From Rodentolepis nana (Eukaryota > Platyhelminthes > Cestoda > Cyclophyllidea > Hymenolepididae), in assembly GCA_900617975.1 (NCBI GenBank), contig UZAE01012949.1, positions 1-29,008 on the forward strand: a stretch of 29,008 bases of DNA, in the 5' to 3' direction. The notes under the pieces are model-generated. The model was given only the letters and a program-made list of their open reading frames with translations. It was not told the origin of the DNA and did no database searches. The position numbers and the translations under genes are program-made. Below are positions 18,936 through 29,008 of the stretch, in pieces (positions within the stretch are counted from its first letter, which is position 1; the number at the start of each line of letters is the position of its first letter).

Positions 18936-21900
18936 CCACCCAAAGTTGTATGGAATTTGAATTTATCTCCAGTTATGAAATATTAATGCAAACGAATGGA
19001 CCTTAAGTTGAAAAAAGACACATTAACCAGTGACCTTGAGATAAAATATAGCATTTTTGCTACCCTATTGTTGGAAATTTCTTGGTCAATACTGACTATA
19101 CTTGGCAAGGTGGAAAGACATAGTCTCATGAGCGTGACCAGGAAGAGATTTGTACCGTTTACTTTTATATAAATTTAATTACTTCACAAATATTTATTTA
19201 TGATTGCCCTCTATATTATGCGTTACCAACACCCACCATTTGTTTATTTTCACTGTATTCAGTTGAATTTAGCGGTCTTAGGTATTTCTTACCCAAGTAT
19301 CCTCAAACTAAATATCTACTAAGAATTTGTAAGCAATTTAATAAGAAAGCAAAATGCTTACGATATTTCTTCAATAAGAGTTATTTACCTCGCTCAGACT
19401 AATTCATCTGCGTTGTGCTACCGTAAACCCATCAGATTCTTTACAAAATGCCGAATAATAAAAGTTCTCAGTAAAATTTACATCACCTTATTAATTACTT
19501 ACACTTCAGTTTAGTGATTTTATAATACGCCATCCCATAAACTACTTGTGATCGACTCTTAATCATTAGTTTATTGCATTCGAAATCTATTAAAGAGAAT
19601 TAAGCTTCGACCTAAACTTTATTTATAATTATATTATCGTCACCTTCATTTTTATTGTCAAAATTTACGACAAGCGGACTGTATGATGAAAGCGAATTTT
19701 TAGGCCGAATTTAAACAAATGTGAAAATTCTTATTTCTCAAATTGGAGTGGGTAGAAATAAAGTGGAAAGAATGGCGCTGCTGAGTCTGGATTAACAACT
19801 GAGTGGTTTTAATGAAATTAAAGGCGATTAATGCTTGAAAGAGACCGAAATGAATTAAATAAAACAGGCCGAGCATTCAGAAATAAGTCACATTTGGATC
19901 AGTAGCTAAAATCAAGCTTGCATGAGAACGAACATCCCAGGACGCTTCAAAAGCTTATTATTAATTAATTATTATTATTATTAATTGTTGATGGATATTA
20001 TAGCCGAAAGCCTTAGGTCGTGTCTACTTTTTTATTTATTACATGCAAAAATCGGCAAATATTTTGGAAACTTTTGTCAACTGGGACTGCGCTGCAAGTG
20101 TTAAGATCGATCAATACTAGGGTACGTCACGGTATTTTATAATAAAAAGGAATATTAGCTACCATCATATGGCTGACTTTCGAGGCCTAGCAGAATAATA
20201 AGAAGAATAATTGAATTAGAGATCAGTCCTAAGGATTGCTCCTCTCGAGACAACCACAGACCCATAAATACGCTTGACGACATTCGCCCGACATCCAAGT
20301 GGTGAAAACATAAAATCACTTACTGGTCACAGTCTGCACATAGGAAAGCATAAAAAGTGAAATACCTTGCCAACTTCATCATGATTTTTTGCTTCATACT
20401 CAGTCGTTAGGATTGCTCTGCAGTGAAGTACCTACGTGTCTATGAACATTCGATAATCTCACCATTCAACTCTTATACGATGCACTGTCTACTCGAAAGC
20501 ACGTAAAGAAGCATTTATTAGCTATAGAAGTGAAATTTTTCTTAATTAATAATTGGCTTTTGGCAAAGAATTTACAGGTGGAGTTTGTGACCGTGTTGAT
20601 CCAAAGGATTCAAGCCAATTGATGCGTCGAAAGCCTAAGAGTAAAGAAAAAATCATTTTTTTTGCTGAAACTACTAGATGATTGTTTTTAATTTTAAATA
20701 AGTTATTAAAGTGAATTAATGGAAATTGTCTTATTGTGCCAGATATTCTTGAAAGCTATATGACGTGCTATTTAATTTATCCTACAATATTTATTTACAT
20801 CATTTGCTGAACTAATTTTATTCTCTATGAGTCTGTAACAGAAAACTTTGACATTTTGAAACCTTAACTCCACTAATGCGGTAACCATAAAGTATAACTT
20901 TATAAATAGGTAAAATTTAAACGAAATAATATTATCTCTTTCTCCAATGAATTGGGCGCCTTTCTTTTTTAACACATAATGCGAAACATTTTACAACGCT
21001 TTGTTGAGAAAGAGCACTAAAATGATTTCATAATTTGAATTTCGGATTCATTTTGACAAGTATTTCCTTGATAGACACGCATCAGATTTCCAAATTCTAA
21101 TATTTCTTTCGCTGGTTCATACGAATCACTGATGGGGGGGGGTGGACTTGTATTCTGGATCCTCTAAGCGTAAGTAAAGTGCAACAAGGGATGGTGGGAG
21201 GGGGGGGGGCGAAAGGGCTTCTTGAAAGAGTTACTCCATTCCTACCTTGGATTACTGAGTAAATTATTATCTATTATGACCAATACTTTTGACCTAGTTA
21301 GCTAACTATGATATTCATTCTAGGTAAACTCCAATTAGTGGGCTTTTATTGATGATTCACTAGAAGGTATCTTTTTTGGAGGCTATTTGGAAGCCTCTTC
21401 AAATTTGTAGGATATAGGCCAAGTATCATTATCATCACTATAGCTTGGAGGCTTTTGTCTTAGTGTGGATTTCTCAATCGATACTTTCACTTTAGGCCCA
21501 AATATTCAGTATTGCCTATTAGCCACAAAATAAATGGTTGAAGATATTGCAGAATATTCATTCCATATTTGATATTGTGTTTGAGTTTTACCTTGATTGC
21601 CTCAATACAGTTTTCAGTTATAAGTTCCTGATACTGCAATGAATGGATGTGCCCCAATCATATTAGGGGGGGGGGAGGGTTAAACATGGAATTAGATCAA
21701 TAGAGAGCTAAGTCATATAATATCAGCTTGTACTGAGAAGGTTGCTGAAGCTGGACAAGTCAGTATTATAGAATGAAGGTTGTCCAGGAACATATTGAAT
21801 TATCTGAATGATTTGCTGGTTCTGATCAACAATATGACTGTAACACGTAAAATGCTGATTAAGTAGACTTCAAGTTATCTTTGCTCTTAGTGTGACACAA

Positions 21901-23589
21901 GTTGCTTGACTTTTGACCTTGAGATCAAACAATCATCGTCACATTTATTGCCTACTTTGTGTTTTTATTTCTCTGCCTTTGCTGGGTCAACGTTTTTCCC
22001 ATACGTCTTAAACAATAGAACGTTGAGTTAATTTCTCTTATGATTCTCTGGAAAACCGGATCGTTTGACCTCCAGACGGGTGAGATTTTATATGGCATTT
22101 AAGTCGATTGCAATTGTTCTCTTCTGTATCCACTCCGCTTTCAATTTAAACTGTCATTGTTTAGTTCAAATCGAAAGATTTAACAATACCTAATACACCT
22201 TGTTTTAGATTTCTTGCAAGCATAGAAATTTCCATGCGTGTGCATTAAGAGAATGACATTCCAGCTTCTGCATAATAATTGCTTCAAGATGTTCGTTGTG
22301 TGAAGACAAAAATCCTAATTAAAATTCAAGGCGTAATTTTAAAAAGGCAAAATTTTCATTGGGCATATTAACAGAGGAATAGAGCTAAGATAGTTTTGAG
22401 TGGTTGAACGCCTCTTAAACAGGAAAAGTTGGCAATGCCTATTGTTTGAAGTCTGGGTAATTCAGAAGGAGGCGAGGATACGCCCAAATTTCATTCTTCT
22501 CTTACATAAAAACATGACTCTTATTGAAACTCATACAGCTATTTGTTTAAATCACAGCTACTTTTTTGCCGCAAGAATTAAATACTTTAAAGCTCTAAGC
22601 ATTTACTCGCTTGCTCAATGGCTTCTGAGTATTCAATGAAATAAATATTGCTTGTTGAGGCAAAATCGAAATTTGAAAATATTTGTCCATTTTTTCACTT
22701 TGAAGGTAACGATGGTAAGGGGGTGAAATAAGAAGAGAAAAATCCCTCTTTCATACACTTTTTTGAACTAATTCAATTTATACACTTGTAGGAAAAGCAA
22801 TTAACAGTCAGTTGCTAGAACCAAAACAAATCAAATGTAGGTGACAGCTAGGCAACGGTGGATAGGGTTTTGGAACAAATATGAATGAAGTGTTTAAAGA
22901 AAAAAACGGATTTTACCAACATGAGCGATAAAATTTAGTTTGGGGTATAATGTAAATTGCAATGCATGGGAAAAGTGTCTTTAGTTCGAACTAGAAGACC
23001 TAGAGTTCACTTTTCATGATTTTTCGTAGAATTAATTCAATTGGACGATGTGTCGGTAGGTGAGGAAACTTCGAAGTACTATCTTTTCGGTGGTAACTGG
23101 AAATTGGGACAAAATTCTATGATAATAAACCTGATTAACTTTGATCTTTTCGGTAAACTAAATCACTTCTGACTTAATAAATTTGTGGCCTGTCGGATTT
23201 CATCCAAGTACAACTTTTAAGCAAAAATCGAAATTAACCTTTCTGGGTTTGAAACAATGACCACCAAGGACAATAATTGTTGTACTATAATTGTCTTCAG
23301 TCCATACATCGAGTCTTGAAATGCTAATTTTAGACTATGAGATATCCGGTTGGTTAACATCGTATAACCCGAATTGAAAAATCGAATTACGAAGGAGATC
23401 TCCACACTTCCCACAACCGAAAATAGTAAATTTTCGAGTTTCTGTTGGACAGGAATATCTTAAATGTATTTTGGGGCTTATGCAAATTAGAAAAATTACC
23501 CAACAGTGTGACCGATGGTTTAATCCATTTTTCGAAAAATTTCACAAACACACCGGCTTAAGCTTTTATTTTTATTCTTGAGAATACAG
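18936..23589. other. Long gene-poor stretch
   Basis: About 4.6 kb of AT-rich DNA with an ATT/TTA-rich patch at 19955-19987. G runs lie at 21134-21142, 21200-21209 and 21666-21675. The short open frames (20772-20975, 22400-22639, 23217-23414) have random composition and no domains. No repeat-family copy was seen. Confidence 0.5.
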
Positions 23590-24228
23590 ATCCCCTACAT
23601 GTCGCTGTTGAAATATTTTAATCAAAGCCATGTACATTATCAAATAACTTTTATTCCCAAATTTCAGTGTAGTTTATATTCATAACAAATGGCAGGCGTA
23701 TTGAGAGTTATCATTAGTCCTTAGAGCTGACTTCGAGTTACACAGAGGGGAGGAGGAACATCAAAATAAGAAGAATTTGAGAGGGAGAACAGAAGAGTGA
23801 TTCACAGATGTAAAAGAAACAGACAGACACCAAGGCTCAGAAAGGGTGAGATGAGTACTGTGGTAGGGGTCGAATATGATATACAGTCGGGTGTTGGTAG
23901 CTTGAAGTGAGAATTCAACTGCCAGTTTATAGACTTTTTACCGTGTGAGTATACGTTGGCCAGGGTGCACCACGAGGAGGTAAGTCTATCCTCCAGTAAA
24001 AACAGTACAAATTAATTTTTTTTCTTATTGTTTCAAATATTTTGTATTTAGCTGCAAATTATACATTGACATTTGCGGAGTTTGGATAATAGTATAGCCA
24101 AAACGATGGATTTTCTGAACCGGTAAGTGCGGAGAGGTAAAAGCTCTAAAATATGAATACTTCATGAGTCTATTGGCAAACTATTGGAAAGGAAATATTT
24201 TAACATACCGTTGTATTGTCGCTCACAA
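23590..24228. repeat. 639-bp direct duplication, left copy (ends at an N)
   Basis: This block recurs at 27745-28383 with a constant offset of 4155, and appears identical wherever I compared. It includes unique flanks on both sides of a repeat-family copy. The left copy ends at the base before the N at 24229, and the right copy starts at the base after the N at 27744. The simplest reading is two overlapping contig ends that were not merged. Confidence 0.92.
23680..23990 (-). mobile_element. SINE-like repeat, copy 7
   Basis: Minus orientation, from ACAAATGGCAGGCG on the left to GGTAAGTCTATC on the right. The E-box is mutated (CACGAG instead of CACGTG), but the GGTAAGT block is intact. It lies inside the 639-bp duplication. 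Confidence 0.88.
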
Positions 24229-24229
24229 N
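24229..24229. other. Unresolved base, probable contig join
   Basis: A single N at the exact end of the 639-bp duplicated block. Sequence continuity across this base should not be assumed. Confidence 0.85.
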
Positions 24230-24247
24230 CCCACCTTCTCTCCACAG

Positions 24248-24387
24248 CACGATATCGTGTTATCGAGTGCACCTCTCGTCACTGCTTCTCTTTGGTGCAC
24301 CCTGCTGTCGACAAATACTCCTTCTACTTCAAGAAGCATTTGGTTAAGGAAGCGGAAATATCTTTATCGTTTATGATATTTCCATAG
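24248..24387 (+). CDS. Candidate terminal exon, unknown protein
   Basis: An acceptor-like CCTTCTCTCCACAG ends at 24247. The following sequence is clearly less AT-rich than its surroundings. The best frame enters with two bases of a split codon, reads RYRVIECTSRHCFSLVHPAV and then DKYSFYFKKHLVKEAEISLS, and ends in a TAG at 24385-24387. A donor-like GTTAAG within the exon (CATTTG then GTTAAG) offers an alternative earlier end. No family is recognised. The exon sits 18 bases after the N at 24229, so its upstream context may be wrong and it may belong to another locus. Confidence 0.35.
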
Positions 24388-25359
24388 GCGTCGGGATTAG
24401 TTTATGATACAATATTAATAGAGTCTCCTTTAAGCGAAGCAGCAATTAGTGAGAATATTCGTTTTTTAGGCGGGTTTAGTATCTGACGCATATTCTTGTT
24501 GAAACTTCTTTGAACAAGTTATCATCGAATAACACCTATTGTAGCACGAATTGTACTAGGTTCATTCAAGATTACCCATGCTAGTAGAAATAGCTCTATC
24601 TGCAGTAGTAAGCTACTAACTGTACAGCCTTTGATTGCTATTAAATTCCCTTTTTAAATTTAGCAAAAGTTGGAAGATGAGGGAATTGCGAAAATACGTT
24701 ACTGGGCTAGTACAAAAAGGCTGCATTTTGAGCCCCTATCGCATAATTTTAAAAGTTGATTTACTCGGCGTAGTACATATAATTATTGTCTAACCAAAAA
24801 TTTGCTGTCTGTCACTTAATTTGACCCTTTAACGCCTGAATAATTTTATTTTTGAAAAATATACCCAAACGCACTCACGCGTGTCTCACAGCAGCAAATC
24901 GATGCCGCCGACGTGATAAGTTCTGGTGGTGTATCAGGCGAAGGCTGAACATTGAACATGTCTCAAACGACAATAGTCCCCTCCATTACGAGTCTAGTAT
25001 CGGTGGAACGTAAAGAGTTAAATTAGTCTTACGATTAGACATTGTTGTAACCCCCCCCCCCGAAAGAACCGTTATTTTACTCTAAAAATTGTGATATTAT
25101 CTACACCTCTAGTATGTTATGTAACCCCATCTAACTACGTTCAAGGGCAAAAAAACCTAACATAAAGGTAGTTTTCATTTCCATTCCAATATTCCAAGAA
25201 TCATTTTCGAGGACATTTTTTTAACACTTGTATTAGATAAAGTAGACTATCAAGCCCTGTAATCACTTTTTTATTTCTACATTCCCTAAATTTTATTAAC
25301 TTTTTTTGCCCAATTTAATCGTATTTCACTATAATTGCTATTAGGTACAGTCAAAGTAA
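24388..25359. other. Stretch without a supported gene
   Basis: AT-rich DNA with an 11-C run at 25051-25061. Nothing else was recognised. Confidence 0.5.
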
Positions 25360-25643
25360 TATTTATGCCAAATGGAAGGCATATTGATGGATATCATTAG
25401 CCCTTTAATTGACTTCAGGCTTCACAGAGGGGAAGGAACATCAAAATGAAACAAGTCGGGAGGGGGGGGGGGAATAGAAGAGTGTTTCAAAGATTTAAAA
25501 GAGGTAGAGGCAGTCGATTATGACATACAGTGGGATGATGGTAGTTTGAAGTCAGAAGTCAACTACCGGTTAATAGACTTTTTTGCCGTATGAGTATACG
25601 TTTCCCATGGTGCACCACGTGGAGGTAAGTCTATCGCACACCC
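25360..25643 (-). mobile_element. SINE-like repeat, copy 8
   Basis: Minus orientation, from GCCAAATGGAAGGC to GGTAAGTCTATCGCACACCC. E-box CACGTG and GGTAAGT are intact, and there is an internal 11-G run (25462-25472). From 25417 onward it is identical to copy 9 and its right flank; left of that point the two copies differ. Confidence 0.88.
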
Positions 25644-25744
25644 TAGTACCGCCAGAGTTGTAACTATTAATGTGAATTTCTTCTGTCGCTTCAAGCCCCC
25701 AACTTAGGTAGTTTGAAATCGGGTAACAGAACGACAAATAAATG
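25417..25744. repeat. 328-bp direct duplication, left copy (ends at an N)
   Basis: Matches 26732-27059 with a constant offset of 1315, including the length of the 11-G run and about 100 bases of non-repeat flank. It ends at the base before the N at 25745. The left boundary falls inside a SINE-like copy, which points to repeat-mediated chimerism of a contig or to recombination between copies. Confidence 0.9.
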
Positions 25745-25745
25745 N
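25745..25745. other. Unresolved base, probable contig join
   Basis: A single N at the end of the 328-bp duplicated block. Sequence on its right is unrelated to the right flank of the second copy. Confidence 0.85.
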
Positions 25746-26020
25746 TTGAAGCGAAGGAAGAGTTCTCAGTGGTTCTGTCCTTCTTATTGTGGTAAGCACT
25801 TTAAAATGGATCTCGAATCCACGCAAGCGATTGCAATAGATGCCAATATTAGCAAAGTGATCAGATATTATTGCAAACTTTATTAGTACCACAACAGAGC
25901 ATTGAATAATTAATAATAGAGGCAAAAAATAGATGTTGGGAGCCAGAGAATGTGAGAAAGAAGGATGATCTCAATGCTTGGTTTCAATATTCATTTTATT
26001 CAATCTTTGTTTCCGTGCTC

Positions 26021-26022
<2 letters not shown>

Positions 26023-26053
<31 letters not shown>
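26023..26053. repeat. (AT)n microsatellite
   Basis: About fifteen AT units without interruption. Confidence 0.95.
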
Positions 26054-26059
<6 letters not shown>

Positions 26060-26679
26060 TAAAATCTCGAAAAAGTGTCACGCACTTCAAAACGGATTTT
26101 GCATTCAAGATGTAAGTTGTTGGCGTCTTTGTTTCCTATTATTCTTGATTCTTACACTGTAGTGAGAACTGAAAAAATGTTTTCGACAGAACTCAGCAAT
26201 GTTCGTTCGAGTTTAATTCTAGTTATAATGGCATAATAAGATGGCACATTAAAATACCTAGTTATTTTCTAAAGCTAGAGATCAAGAAAAGTTCAAGATT
26301 CCTTCTTCAACCGTGTGCTCGACTTCAAAGCTATGCTCCTGCTTGCGTGGGAGGAAATTGGGTGCTGCAAACGAAACGCAACAGAAAATAGTCACTTTGG
26401 TTTCTTTCGCTTCGCGATAAAGTAAGCACGTGGTAACGCTATGATAAATTCATTTAACCTTACATGTCATAAATGATTAATTCCTCTAATTGCCACAGTA
26501 AATGCATTTAATGATGTGTCTTTAAATTCGAGCCAATAAAAAATGATATACTTTTTTGAAAGGCGAATGGATTTGGGTTTTAAATAAGAAATGACCAATC
26601 GGTTTCACTTTATTAGTCTTAATCAATTGAGATCATAAATCCATCGTGGAGCGAAACCATTTTGACTAGCGAAATTATT

Positions 26680-26958
26680 ATATCAAGTGGCAGGCGTTTT
26701 GATGGTTATCCTCAGTCCTTTATTTGACTTTAGGCTTCACAGAGGGGAAGGAACATCAAAATGAAACAAGTCGGGAGGGGGGGGGGGAATAGAAGAGTGT
26801 TTCAAAGATTTAAAAGAGGTAGAGGCAGTCGATTATGACATACAGTGGGATGATGGTAGTTTGAAGTCAGAAGTCAACTACCGGTTAATAGACTTTTTTG
26901 CCGTATGAGTATACGTTTCCCATGGTGCACCACGTGGAGGTAAGTCTATCGCACACCC
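26680..26958 (-). mobile_element. SINE-like repeat, copy 9
   Basis: Minus orientation, from TATCAAGTGGCAGGCG to GGTAAGTCTATCGCACACCC, with E-box and GGTAAGT intact and an 11-G run at 26777-26787. It shares its right two-thirds and right flank with copy 8. Confidence 0.88.
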
Positions 26959-27059
26959 TAGTACCGCCAGAGTTGTAACTATTAATGTGAATTTCTTCTG
27001 TCGCTTCAAGCCCCCAACTTAGGTAGTTTGAAATCGGGTAACAGAACGACAAATAAATG
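26732..27059. repeat. 328-bp direct duplication, right copy
   Basis: Second copy of the block at 25417-25744. Unlike the left copy it lies in the middle of a contig and continues into unique sequence at 27060, so it is the more trustworthy of the two. Confidence 0.9.
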
Positions 27060-27280
27060 CAGAAGAAGAGGTGATGGAAGTGGTTATGGGAACATTTTTC
27101 GCACTTAACAAAATTAAAATTATTCTCCCTGTTGCTCAGTGGGTTGCTTACTTGTAATAGTCGGCCTCTCGACGTCACTGTGCGTGTGTTGTCTCTTTAA
27201 GGCTGAAATGGCAAAATGATTGTGAGATGGCGGAATCCTTCAATTCCTCTGGGCTTAATAGCTTTAGATATTGCCCATGA
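26959..27280. other. Spacer between repeat copies
   Basis: Its first 101 bases are the shared flank of the 328-bp duplication. A minus-strand open frame at 26885-27178 is translated partly from repeat copy 9 and is not credible as a gene. Confidence 0.5.
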
Positions 27281-27585
27281 ATTTATTTATATCAAATGGC
27301 AGGGATTTTGATAGTTATCATAAGCTCTTTAGTTGACTTCGGGGAAGGAACATCAAAGTGAAAAAAAGTCGAGAGGGGGGGGGGACAGAAGAGTGCTTCA
27401 AAGACGAGGGTAGAAAAGGTAGAAATAGGGTGAGGTGAGTACTGTGAAAGTAGTCGAATATGACATACAGTGAGGTGATGGTGTTTTAAAGTCGGAAGTC
27501 AACTGCCGAATAATCGGCTTTTTTGGCCGTATGAGTATACGTTGCCCAGGGTGCACCACGTGGAGGTAAGTCTATCACGCACCCC
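27281..27585 (-). mobile_element. SINE-like repeat, copy 10
   Basis: Minus orientation, from TTTATATCAAATGGCAGGG to GGTAAGTCTATCACGCACCCC, with CACGTG intact and a 10-G run at 27375-27384. The left flank ATTGCCCATGAATTTA and the right flank ATTGGCCGTGGATTA resemble each other and may be a decayed target-site duplication. Confidence 0.87.
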
Positions 27586-27743
27586 ATTGGCCGTGGATTA
27601 ATGAGCGTGATTTATTTGACCACGGCTGGTTTCTTAAGTATTTCGCCTTATCACTAATCTCATTCTTTGAAAGAGATTGATGTCGCTATCACACATCTTC
27701 CAGATCTCGAGTCCTATTTTTTTGTCGATAAAAGCAAACTTTA

Positions 27744-27744
27744 N
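27744..27744. other. Unresolved base, probable contig join
   Basis: A single N immediately before the second copy of the 639-bp block. Confidence 0.85.
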
Positions 27745-28383
27745 ATCCCCTACATGTCGCTGTTGAAATATTTTAATCAAAGCCATGTACATTATCAAAT
27801 AACTTTTATTCCCAAATTTCAGTGTAGTTTATATTCATAACAAATGGCAGGCGTATTGAGAGTTATCATTAGTCCTTAGAGCTGACTTCGAGTTACACAG
27901 AGGGGAGGAGGAACATCAAAATAAGAAGAATTTGAGAGGGAGAACAGAAGAGTGATTCACAGATGTAAAAGAAACAGACAGACACCAAGGCTCAGAAAGG
28001 GTGAGATGAGTACTGTGGTAGGGGTCGAATATGATATACAGTCGGGTGTTGGTAGCTTGAAGTGAGAATTCAACTGCCAGTTTATAGACTTTTTACCGTG
28101 TGAGTATACGTTGGCCAGGGTGCACCACGAGGAGGTAAGTCTATCCTCCAGTAAAAACAGTACAAATTAATTTTTTTTCTTATTGTTTCAAATATTTTGT
28201 ATTTAGCTGCAAATTATACATTGACATTTGCGGAGTTTGGATAATAGTATAGCCAAAACGATGGATTTTCTGAACCGGTAAGTGCGGAGAGGTAAAAGCT
28301 CTAAAATATGAATACTTCATGAGTCTATTGGCAAACTATTGGAAAGGAAATATTTTAACATACCGTTGTATTGTCGCTCACAA
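27745..28383. repeat. 639-bp direct duplication, right copy (starts at an N)
   Basis: Counterpart of 23590-24228. Beyond 28383 the sequence continues without a break, so this contig probably extends the contig that ends at 24228. Confidence 0.92.
27835..28145 (-). mobile_element. SINE-like repeat, copy 11 (duplicate of copy 7)
   Basis: Identical to copy 7, including its private E-box mutation (CACGAG) and its flanks. It is therefore part of the 639-bp duplication, not an independent insertion. Confidence 0.9.
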
Positions 28384-28404
28384 TTGGTTAATAAGGATCT
28401 AGTA

Positions 28405-28707
28405 ATATATTTATATATCAAATGGCAGGCGTTTTGATGGTTATCATTAACACTTTACTTGACTTCAGGCTTCACAGAGGGGAGGAGGAACATCAAAATG
28501 AAATAATTGAGATTGGGGAGGGGACAGAAAAGTGTTTCAAAGACGAAGGTAGAAAAGGTAGAAAAAAGGTGAGGTGAGTACTGTGAAAGTGGTGGAATAT
28601 GACATGCAGTGGGGTGATGGTAGTTTGAAGTCAGATGGACTTTTTTTGCCGTATGAGAATACGTTGGCCAGAGTGCACCACGTGGAGGTAAGTCAATCGC
28701 ACACCCC
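28405..28707 (-). mobile_element. SINE-like repeat, copy 12
   Basis: Minus orientation, from TTATATATCAAATGGCAGGCG to GGTAAGTCAATCGCACACCCC. E-box CACGTG is intact. It lacks about 20 bases of the GTCAACTGCCGGTTAATAG segment and has no long G run. It starts about 260 bases from copy 11, continuing the same-orientation series. Confidence 0.87.
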
Positions 28708-29008
28708 CTGTTTGCTGAAAGCTTAATGAGTCCTATGATGGGATACTTGTTCGGAATTGCGATTACGAATAAGCAGAAAGTTATAATATATTAATTACGG
28801 TGTGAGCTCACCATGGCATCATTATCGCCTTAACGTGATGAATTGAAGAGCTTATGAAACTTGGCTCTATGGAAATCGGTAGCTGGTGAGTCAAAGGGAA
28901 GATCTATTGCGAGACTTACGTCTGATAAAAGCATAAATTCTAATTACAAGACTCACCTAAGAAGACCAGAACTGACATGCATCTCCTAGTTTAAATTATA
29001 ATTAATAG
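28708..29008. other. Right end of the window, nothing recognised
   Basis: About 300 bases with no supported open frame, repeat copy or RNA gene. Confidence 0.5.

Larger units (their letters stand above)
25644..26679. other. Stretch with an N and an AT microsatellite
   Basis: Contains the unresolved base at 25745 and the (AT)n tract at 26023-26053. The minus-strand open frame at 25704-25925 crosses the N and is not credible. Nothing else was recognised. Confidence 0.5.

Noticed and set aside
24184..24387. Open frame starting at an ATG before the N and running through it
   Set aside because: Continuity across the N is doubtful; only the part after the acceptor at 24247 is considered as a candidate exon.
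25704..25925. 73-codon minus-strand open frame crossing an N
   Set aside because: It spans the unresolved base at 25745, which I interpret as a contig join, so the frame is not a real continuous sequence.
26885..27178. 97-codon minus-strand open frame
   Set aside because: Largely translated from repeat copy 9 and its duplicated flank; it has no independent support.
1..29008. CRISPR arrays, bacterial operons, ribosome binding sites, replication origins
   Set aside because: The DNA is from an intron-containing animal genome; no regularly spaced direct-repeat array or prokaryotic gene organisation is present.

Overview
This window is AT-rich, intron-containing, repeat-bearing DNA from an animal nuclear genome, not bacterial or viral. 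Coding potential is sparse. The one gene that can be reconstructed completely is a ten-exon, minus-strand RNA-binding protein gene of the Musashi/DAZAP1 type at 2138-5049, with short introns of about 80-320 bases. I lean towards a parasitic flatworm (cestode or trematode) because of the compact intron style and the interspersed repeat, but the sequence alone does not fix the species.

Layout. 1-650 holds low-complexity sequence and an intact copy of a roughly 290-bp interspersed repeat with a clean 13-bp target-site duplication. 650-2137 is the 3' flank of the Musashi-like gene. 2138-5049 is the gene itself: a Ser/Pro/Thr-rich N-terminus, two RRMs, and an aromatic/proline-rich C-terminus, 433 codons in all. 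5050-5300 looks like its promoter, with three CCAAT boxes. From 5300 to about 23600 there is no complete gene, only scattered repeat copies and microsatellites. A convincing orphan exon on the plus strand lies at 16794-16930, and a weaker candidate at 5920-6035.

23590-29008 is dominated by tandemly arranged repeat copies, all in the same (minus) orientation. Three of the window's four single-N positions are also here.

The interspersed repeat is probably a SINE. It has a constant 5' end, a conserved 3' end with a small hairpin and an (AAAT)n-like tail, and one copy with a perfect target-site duplication. At its 5' end it carries ACTTACCT, which is the core of the U1 snRNA 5' end; read on the other strand it is a strong 5' splice site. 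Next to it is a CACGTG E-box fused to a GGTGCACC palindrome. At least twelve copies or fragments are visible.

The single Ns appear to be contig joins. 639 bases ending at one N are repeated beginning at another. 328 bases ending at a third N are repeated inside the next contig. At the fourth N a perfect 40-bp inverted repeat sits directly at the contig end. The order and content of 23590-28383 should therefore be treated as provisional, and part of the apparent repeat density there is assembly duplication.
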